A stretch of DNA of 64,000 bases from Macquaria australasica (lineage: Eukaryota; Chordata; Actinopteri; Centrarchiformes; Percichthyidae), in NCBI GenBank assembly GCA_005408345.1, contig SEMN01000079.1, forward strand, positions 806,001 to 870,000. The letters are read 5' to 3'. Below are positions 59,601 to 64,000 of the stretch, piece by piece. Under the pieces are notes generated by a model. That model ran no database searches, was not told the origin of the DNA, and was given only the letters and a program-made list of their open reading frames with translations. Within the stretch, counting starts at the first letter, position 1; each line of letters begins with the position of its first letter. The position numbers and the translations under genes were made by a program.

Positions 59601-59753
59601 AATCTAGACATCAAAAAGAAAAAGAGGGGAAAGTAACGTTTAGCGAAGAGAGAAAGATGAGAAGAGTTTAACATTTCCACCCGTCTCCACACCAGTCCCT
59701 TTTTAAGCAGGTGGAGAAAACTTGAGGAAAAACGCTACTTTCAGTGTTACCAT
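40636..59753 (-). CDS. fstl1: Follistatin-like protein 1 (secreted SPARC-family glycoprotein)
   Basis: Exons: first exon ending near 59,751 or 59,739, then 59603-59547, 47155-47054, 46901-46772, 45585-45553, 45101-44971, 43955-43837, 43416-43304, 42680-42570, 42453-42359 and 40677-40636. The protein is 311-315 residues (human 308). FSTL1 is secreted and modulates BMP/TGF-beta and inflammatory signalling. Seen: signal peptide core VAVLLLLAVAVCNAE; follistatin-type Cys module (VCANVFCGAGRECAVNEKGE); Kazal part (CKPHKRSVCGSNGKTY, HCELHRDACLTGLK); spacer; extracellular calcium-binding-like domain with EF-type loops DNGDAQLDSSEL and DENADWKLSFDE; and a VWC-like Cys segment (CNRCVCACGNWVCTAMTC). 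Two N-glycosylation sequons, NFS and NDS, are visible. All internal phases agree. The third exon in this list begins at 47155 and is preceded by a 12.4-kb intron. The C-terminal tail is shorter and different from human (ends KMKTSTKEA). Confidence 0.95.
40678..42358 (-). other. fstl1 intron 10
   Basis: No exon recognised. Holds the TTAA-flanked element at 41,139-41,658. Confidence 0.7.
41139..41658 (+). mobile_element. TTAA-flanked MITE (piggyBac-like target), long copy
   Basis: Bounded by TTAA at both ends, with inverted termini TTAAAAGAGTACTTCACTGA and (reverse complement of right end) TTAAAGGGGAACTCCACCGA. No transposase is present, so it is a non-autonomous element of about 520 bp. TTAA target use suggests mobilisation by a piggyBac-type transposase (inference). 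A deleted relative lies at 63,454-63,643. Confidence 0.7.
42359..42453 (-). CDS. fstl1: fstl1 coding exon 10
   Basis: 95 nt. Acidic helix-like part EMTEEEWNLRVAELNKHQ, matching the human EEEMTRYVQELQKHQ region. Acceptor TCTAG, donor GTCTGT. Confidence 0.92.
42570..42680 (-). CDS. fstl1: fstl1 coding exon 9 (VWC-like)
   Basis: 111 nt. CALEDETYEDGAETQVECNR, then a dense Cys segment. Acceptor TCTGCAG, donor GTAAGT. Confidence 0.94.
43017..43040 (+). repeat. GT microsatellite
   Basis: Twelve GT units in fstl1 intron 8. Confidence 0.85.
43304..43416 (-). CDS. fstl1: fstl1 coding exon 8 (second EF-type loop)
   Basis: 113 nt. SLCVDALIELSDENADWKLS to FNPPEK. The loop DENADWKLSFDE keeps acidic or polar residues at positions 1, 3, 5, 9 and 12. 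Confidence 0.95.
43837..43955 (-). CDS. fstl1: fstl1 coding exon 7 (first EF-type loop)
   Basis: 119 nt. SYDNGDAQLDSSELLKFIQQ with the NDS sequon, to SNKLLR. Donor GTCAGT, a variant +3 base. Confidence 0.94.
44971..45101 (-). CDS. fstl1: fstl1 coding exon 6
   Basis: 131 nt. VVCYAADRNELRGRVIQWLQ to KGSNFSDILLKYFK, carrying the conserved NFS sequon. Acceptor CCCTGCAG, donor GTGAGC. Confidence 0.95.
45446..45531 (+). repeat. AT and GATATA tandem tract
   Basis: An AT run with interspersed C/G, changing to about five GATATA hexamers, ends only 22 bp from the 3' end of fstl1 exon 5. Confidence 0.9.
45553..45585 (-). CDS. fstl1: fstl1 coding exon 5 (33-nt micro-exon)
   Basis: 33 nt encoding EKKSEQAVASP with split codons at both ends. 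Acceptor CTTTAG, donor GTGAGT. It corresponds to the human EKKSVSPSASP spacer. Confidence 0.9.
45852..46187 (+). mobile_element. MITE-like element with GGGGCYGTAYTCAYAAA inverted ends
   Basis: Left end GGGGCTGTATTCATAAAGC and right end (reverse complement) GGGGCCGTACTCACAAACA form inverted repeats. No coding capacity. The pattern resembles fish Harbinger-type MITEs; the superfamily is from memory and no clear target duplication is seen. Confidence 0.55.
46772..46901 (-). CDS. fstl1: fstl1 coding exon 4 (Kazal)
   Basis: 130 nt. SCKPHKRSVCGSNGKTYRNH onward, the Kazal-like half of the follistatin module. Its acceptor pyrimidine tract is a (TC)n microsatellite. Confidence 0.95.
46905..46934 (+). 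repeat. GA (TC on the gene strand) microsatellite at a splice acceptor
   Basis: Fifteen GA units. On the minus strand this (TC)n run ends in CCAG, the acceptor of fstl1 exon 4, so it acts as the pyrimidine tract. Confidence 0.85.
47054..47155 (-). CDS. fstl1: fstl1 coding exon 3
   Basis: 102 nt, 34 codons. ELQSKSKVCANVFCGAGREC and following, the FOLN-type Cys module. Acceptor CTTTCAG, donor GTGAGT. Confidence 0.95.
49172..49235 (+). repeat. CA microsatellite, 64 nt
   Basis: Thirty-two uninterrupted CA units. Confidence 0.92.
49571..49675. repeat. Inverted-repeat hairpin with a perfect 15-16-bp stem
   Basis: CCAAGCCCCATAATG (49,595-49,609) and CATTATGGGGCTTGG (49,626-49,640) are perfect reverse complements around a 16-nt loop. 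The similarity extends outward less perfectly to GTCAATCA (left) and TGATTGAC (right). Either a very small MITE or a hairpin RNA precursor; a MITE is likelier. Confidence 0.6.
49825..50165 (+). repeat. Dispersed DNA repeat with CCTGGTTTTGA motifs
   Basis: Left end ACATGTACACTAGTATCCTG with GGTTTTGAG, and right end (reverse complement) TATCTTGGTTTTGAGAAACC, are related in inverted orientation. I recognise this as a fish repeat type. Borders approximate. Confidence 0.4.
52505..52865 (+). mobile_element. Foldback (long inverted repeat) DNA element
   Basis: The left half has GAAGCTACAGCTATCAGCAG then GTTAGCTTAGCTTAGCATAA and TGACTGGAAAAAGGGGAAA. The right half has these in reverse complement (TTTTCCCCTGTTTCCAGTCT, GCTAACCTAACCTGCTGCAA, GCTGTAGCTTCATATT). 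It starts AGGAATAGTTTGACATTTTG, a familiar fish repeat. Non-coding. A partial copy lies at 58,507-58,580. Confidence 0.65.
55595..55920 (+). repeat. Dispersed teleost repeat (AAGTACT type), copy 2
   Basis: GTGCTGAAATGTAACTAAGT, TCAGGTACTGTACCTTTGTA, ATTTGACAGCTGGAGTTACT and AACAGTATATAAGTG follow the same order as the family copy at about 16,665-16,880. Confidence 0.6.
56627..56667 (+). repeat. GT microsatellite
   Basis: About twenty uninterrupted GT units in fstl1 intron 2. Confidence 0.9.
58507..58580 (+). repeat. Partial copy of the foldback element
   Basis: AAAGGAATAGTTTGACATTT, then AGTTAGATGAGAAGATCGA, matches the left end of the element at 52,505; the rest is missing. Confidence 0.55.
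59547..59603 (-). CDS. fstl1: fstl1 coding exon 2 (signal peptide)
   Basis: 57 nt, 19 codons, ISRSVAVLLLLAVAVCNAE, after a pyrimidine-rich acceptor ending GTCTAG. Donor GTAAGTT. Predicted cleavage near CNA-E. Confidence 0.88.
59739..59753 (-). CDS. fstl1: fstl1 first coding exon (very short; end uncertain)
   Basis: The next exon has no Met before its signal peptide core, so the start must come from here. The ATG at 59753-59751 has a good context (AACAAAATGG). Either ATG alone is coding, with donor GTAACA at 59750, or MVTLK, with donor GTAGCG at 59738. Both leave phase 0 and a 135-147-nt intron. The second gives a more usual signal peptide with a Lys; the first has the slightly better donor. 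Confidence 0.55.
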
Positions 59754-59990
59754 TTTGTTAAAAGCGGCTCCGCTCGGAAATCTGCTCGGAGGAGGGGAGC
59801 TGGTCTGGGTGTTTGTCGGGACGGAGGCAAGCAGGAGCAGGAGGTCCGTGATTTCAAGAAATCTGAGGAGCGCTGAGGAATTCGTGCCAGTCCGTCAGTC
59901 TCTCCTCCTCCTCTCTCACCGCCGGGACCAATGAAAATGTCTGGAGTCCTCGCTTACAGAAGAGTAGAGGAGGGGGAGGACCCGAGGGGG
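59754..59990 (-). promoter_or_regulatory. fstl1: fstl1 promoter and 5' UTR
   Basis: GC-rich, pyrimidine/purine-biased sequence upstream of the predicted ATG, with GAGGAGGAGG-type runs on the minus strand. No TATA box stands out. The start site is probably within 59.85-59.95 kb. Confidence 0.45.
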
Positions 59991-60249
59991 GGGACCCGAG
60001 GAAAGTCAGTGTGTAGCTATTGTGTGTGCAACCATAGTCTCCTAAAAATTACATTAAGCATGCTGCTAAATGGTTTTTAATTGCTGCTGCATGGATTATA
60101 TTCATTGACTCTGTGTGTGTGACCCTGATTTTATACATCATTTCATATTATTTTGCATGCCTCCAGTAGTCCATTATTGTCTATTGTATGACCCAACAGA
60201 AGTTTGTTTTCTACTTAAAGTTCCCAATGTTTAGGTTGGTTTCTCCAGT

Positions 60250-60425
60250 TAGTTAAAGCTGTATTAGTTGATTTTTGGTCACTAGGGGGCAGAAGATCTC
60301 CAAACCAAGCTGGCAGATGCACATCGTTAAATAAAGTTGTAGGTAAAGTAAAAATATGTCATTATTCCCACTAGATTTGTATTTCTATTGCCACCTGGCA
60401 AGTCAAACGTTCACTCTCCTTTTAG
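60250..60425 (+). repeat. Dispersed teleost repeat fragment
   Basis: TTGATTTTTGGTCACTAGGG, then ATGTCATTATTCCCACTAGA and TATTGCCACCTGGCAAG, a pattern I recognise from fish genomes. Related to 28,178-28,400 at its left end. Confidence 0.5.
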
Positions 60426-61584
60426 GTCTTGAGAAAAATATCTGGGTCTGCAGGTGTTCAGCTTTCTTCACTTTGTCTGCTGTACTAGAAAGGTACAGCA
60501 GACAAAGGTGTGCAATGGGTTAATCTGATCATTTGTATTTGCTGAAAATGGCTACCTGCTGCTGACACACACACACACACACACACACACAACAAAGGCC
60601 ATGGTCACATCTTCTCCTTTTGCAATACTTTCTTATTAACAGACATTTTGAAATTGGGTCAAAATCCTTATCAAGCTTGTAAATATCTTACAATACCATT
60701 GTTAATCCATGTTTACCTAAACAAAGCGACTGGTTTTTTGCAAACTTACAGTAAAGAGTTCAAGTAGAAACTGACATCAACTGTTAATTCTATCATTAGA
60801 AATTACTCTATTTTTTCAAATAGTAATTTTAAACAGACTTTTGATTAATATAATGTGGAACATCAATAGATCAAGAAACATAAACAGACCTCAATTTTTA
60901 CTATAATATCTTGACCATAGTAACACACCTCTCATTAGCCATAGATTAAAAAAGAAAAATCATAATTTAGTTTCTCTCAAGTTGGGTGAAAGTTTTAAAC
61001 ATATTTTGTTCTGTTTTTCTTCTTATAATTACACCAAGTGCATTTCCTATGCTCTTACTGTGAATTAGCAACAAAAAAAAAGAGTTTGATCAGACATGTC
61101 TATCTAAAGCCAAATGCTAAATCTTTTTTTATAATTTGTAAAGTATCTGTATTGCTGACAAAACAAAACAAAAACTCCAAAAACAACAAAGTGAATCGTA
61201 AGCTGGATAATCACATAATCATGAAATATCCCTGCTGTGACTCTGTTATACCAATTCAAATGGATGCAATTGAATGGAATCCAGCATAGAAACAGCAGGT
61301 GTAGGGAATAAAAGTTAAGATAGAATAGTTTAACACCAGAAACGAATCAATGAACACTGGAAAACAAATAATGATTGTTTGATAAATCACTGGAAGTCTG
61401 ATGAAGAGTACAACTGTATAATATATGTACTCAGACAATATTAATGAGCACAAGCAGCATAGCAAAAACAGATGAAAAGACATCAGAGCATGACTAGCAG
61501 CAGATCAGATGCATTAGTTCTCACATACGTGCCTACAGAAGCGAGGGCACAAATGACCAATGGAAAAACCCAATGTAAGGTAAC

Positions 61585-62160
61585 TGTTAAACATAAACTA
61601 AAGGACATGGGAAACACCAGGTGTTCAGATAACCACTAAGGGACATGGAAAGTACCTAGAACACTGAAGCAACATGTGGGTAGACACCATTAGTTACGGA
61701 TCAAAGAAGATGAGCCTTTGGGACTTGGAAAACATCTAGCAGTTGACACGATTATTTATCATGAACCAAGCAGATCAGATTACTCGGAGTATTGACCACT
61801 GAAAAGATGACACCATTATTTCTTGATTACAGGAGAATGGGTAAAAAAGAAAAAGTAATGGTGTCTAACAGAAATAGTAACTCAAGATCAAGAGGAGGTA
61901 CTAAAGTTGTGAAACCACAGAAGGAGGGGTACCAGAAAGAGTATAAAAGGCAGGATCTGTGCATTGCAAGTGCAGTGCTTCCATGGAAGGACTCATGTTT
62001 GCTGTACTGCTTGCTTTGCTTGAACAGTAAACTTTTTTTATTAGTGACTGTTAGTCTCTACAGTGTGGTGAAGATCCTGAAGACATCCGGCCCAGCTTCT
62101 CGATTTTTCCTCCACACAGGGATGCTACAACTTCCTCAGAAGTGGTCCCTCGAGCCGGAT
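61585..62160 (+). mobile_element. LTR of a BEL/Pao-like retrotransposon (borders approximate)
   Basis: A TATA-like GTATAAAAGGC at about 61,940, a downstream leader, and then TGGTCCCTCGAGCCGGAT at 62,141-62,158, which looks like a tRNA primer-binding site of the kind I know from fish BEL elements. I could not fix the LTR borders; the left end is a guess and no second LTR is in the window. Confidence 0.5.
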
Positions 62161-62172
62161 CCTTGAGTCCAC

Positions 62173-62337
62173 ATGCAGACCAAGATGTCTAACCACGCAG
62201 ATAAGGAGCCTGGTACACGTGTCAGGAGGCAGATTTCCCTCCCCGTACACCTCAAGGATTACATCCTATCTGATACTCCAAACAGACCAGCACCACCACC
62301 TGTTTCATCTCATCCAAGACAAGAGGACGAGGAGTAG
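62173..62337 (+). pseudogene. Truncated gag-like reading frame of the BEL/Pao-like element
   Basis: A 54-codon frame directly after the primer-binding-like site. It contains TRVRRQISLPVHLKDYILSD, which resembles the conserved R-R-x-P-x-x-L-x-D-Y motif near the start of BEL/Pao Gag-Pol proteins. A stop follows soon (TAG at 62,335), and no protease, reverse transcriptase or integrase is seen, so this is a dead remnant. Confidence 0.45.
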
Positions 62338-63023
62338 GGAAGTACAACTGGTTCACGCTCTGCATCCCCCCGCTGTGGACAGTAACCTCACAGTGTTATA
62401 AAGTGATACAAAATGGGTTTTTGTTTGAGTTTTAACACAGCAATTCTTTTTTGATTTTACTTTCCCAGGTCCTATTTACCGTGTAAATAATATCAACAAA
62501 AAGGTCAGGAGGATCAGGTCTGTGATTATAGTTTTCCATTGTAGGCCATTGATGTTTCTTAATATGTGATTTCACCTGTAAATAGGCAGTTACATCATTG
62601 ATCTACAAGGCAATTCAAGCTCATGCCCCTTGCTAGCAGTGTCCTTCAGTCAGATCTTACATTCATAGAAGCCCTGTGCAGAAAGCCCATTTTTTTCCCC
62701 CATGCACTAATAGATTAATGTTCAAAGGTTCTTATGATTTAAGTATTCCAGGATTACAAACCACCATTGGTGTGCATGCTCCAGTGAGGAGTAATTAAAG
62801 AGTGATTAAGAAGGACAGTCTGAGACATTGAACTCCCCGGCACACTGAATTTTGAATAGAAAGGAGAGGATGAATGAATTTTTCCCACTGCAAGCCATCA
62901 ATTATATATAACTCCATCCCCTCTGAGGAAATCTACCTGTTTAAATAGATGCAGTGATTATTCGACACCCCCAGGACTTTTTGTATGAGTGTGTGAGTGT
63001 ATTTGAGAGTGTGTGCATGCATG

Positions 63024-63024
<1 letters not shown>

Positions 63025-63088
<64 letters not shown>
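63025..63088 (+). repeat. GT microsatellite
   Basis: About thirty GT units preceded by GCAT repeats. Confidence 0.9.
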
Positions 63089-63453
63089 TGTTTCTCATTC
63101 TACCTGCAATGATGTTGAATAACAAGAAGTGAATAACATGCTGAATTCAGTTATATGTTCGTAAGATGGCAGATATTTCGTCTCACTTATTCATTGACCT
63201 TTGTTTGCCTCCATGTTTTGCTGGCATGCAGGAAGTTGTGTGAAAGAGGAGATTTGTCTTCTTCTTTTTTTTTTTTTTGCTTCCCATTGTTGGAGTTCAA
63301 CAACTTCAACAATGCAACAATGTCAGCCTTAATTTAGCATGTTGGTGAGACAATTAAATTGTTGCAGACTTGCCCAGTCTGCTAGAATTTATGTTTGGAT
63401 ACCAGGAATCATTTTCAAAGAGACATATTTGCCAAGATGCAAAATGTTAATCA

Positions 63454-63643
63454 TTAAAGGGGATCTCTGCATATTGCATTGTGGGTAACGTAGGTTTTGA
63501 CAAGGAAGGAGAAAGTGTGGGGGAAAAAAAGATGATGTCTCTGCTTCTGCTGCATCAATTTTAATGATTTTTTTTAAACTGCCCATCGTGAGTTTGACAG
63601 TGTTATAGGTGTGCAATGCTAAATCTGTGGTGTACTCTTTTAA
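63454..63643 (-). mobile_element. TTAA-flanked MITE, internally deleted copy
   Basis: Bounded by TTAA on both sides. It contains, in reverse orientation, the blocks of the long copy at 41,139-41,658: ATTGTGGGTAACGTAGGTTT, TTGACAAGGAAGGAG, CCATCGTGAGTTTGACAGTG and GTGCAATGCTAAATC. About 330 bp shorter, missing the central part and one end region. Confidence 0.65.
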
Positions 63644-64000
63644 CACATTTGCAAAGCGTTCACTGACAACATATTTTATTCATTCGTGCAGTACAATATA
63701 CAACTGCTTGTAGCGGCTAAAGCATGATTGGTGTTTTGTTTTATGGTTTTGTTCAGATACAGCACATGGTTATCATAAGAGACAGGTTGTCGTCTTGATT
63801 AGGTTACATTTAAAAGAAGTCAACAGAGACTTCGAGCATGAGCAACTGTGGTTTTAACTGAAATGGTAATGCCGCCTAAGCCTAACCACACACACGACTC
63901 AGAATGGAAAACCCGGTCTATGATGTCCTGCGCTTTGTACGTGTCCATCAAAATGTATTTGTCAGAAGACATTTGTAGTTGCCTATATAAACATCATTTC

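Larger units (their letters stand above)
59991..64000. other. Region upstream of fstl1
   Basis: No cellular gene recognised on either strand. Contents: dispersed repeat about 60,250-60,425, CA run 60,565-60,591, LTR retroelement remnant about 61,585-62,400, GT microsatellite 63,025-63,088 and TTAA-flanked MITE 63,454-63,643. Confidence 0.6.

Noticed and set aside
61792..62166. A 124-codon plus-strand protein gene
   Set aside because: It spans a TATA-like box, leader and primer-binding-like site of an LTR; no protein family match.

Overview
The window is vertebrate nuclear DNA, most likely from a spiny-rayed (percomorph) teleost. Genes are split by GT-AG introns, the protein-coding exons match vertebrate orthologues closely, and the spacers hold CA/GT microsatellites and dispersed repeats I recognise as typical of fish genomes. 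There are no bacterial-type operons and no CRISPR arrays.

Four genes lie head-to-tail, all on the minus strand: gsk3b (coding exons 1-2 only; the rest lies beyond the left edge), gpr156 (nine coding exons, complete), lrrc58 (four coding exons, complete) and fstl1 (eleven coding exons, complete apart from some doubt about the very small first one). This is the GSK3B-GPR156-LRRC58-FSTL1 order and orientation of human 3q13.33. A fifth gene, a TRIM-family E3 ligase with RING, B-box, coiled coil and PRY-SPRY, sits inside the first coding intron of gpr156 on the same strand. It has its own apparent promoter, 5' non-coding exon and poly(A) signal, and it is the main departure from the ancestral synteny.

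Layout: 1-1,033 gsk3b intron 2; 1,034-1,227 exon 2; 1,228-9,337 intron 1; 9,338-9,425 coding exon 1 with a CpG-rich promoter to about 10,520; 10.5-12.8 kb intergenic with a LINE-like tail and a DNA-transposon-like element; 12.8-22.6 kb gpr156 with the nested TRIM gene at 19.15-21.4 kb; 22.6-30.6 kb gpr156 5' region and intergenic DNA, including a cluster of small repeats; 30.6-37.9 kb lrrc58; 39.2-59.9 kb fstl1, whose second intron is about 12.4 kb; 60-64 kb upstream intergenic DNA with a BEL/Pao-like LTR remnant and a TTAA-flanked MITE.

The genes do not form a pathway. gsk3b is a Wnt/insulin-pathway kinase, gpr156 an orphan class C receptor known from sensory hair-cell orientation, lrrc58 a leucine-rich repeat protein, and fstl1 a secreted SPARC-family glycoprotein. 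Exon boundaries were placed by eye from reading frame, splice consensus and remembered vertebrate orthologues, and every junction keeps the frame. Transcription starts, poly(A) sites and repeat names are less certain than the coding exons.
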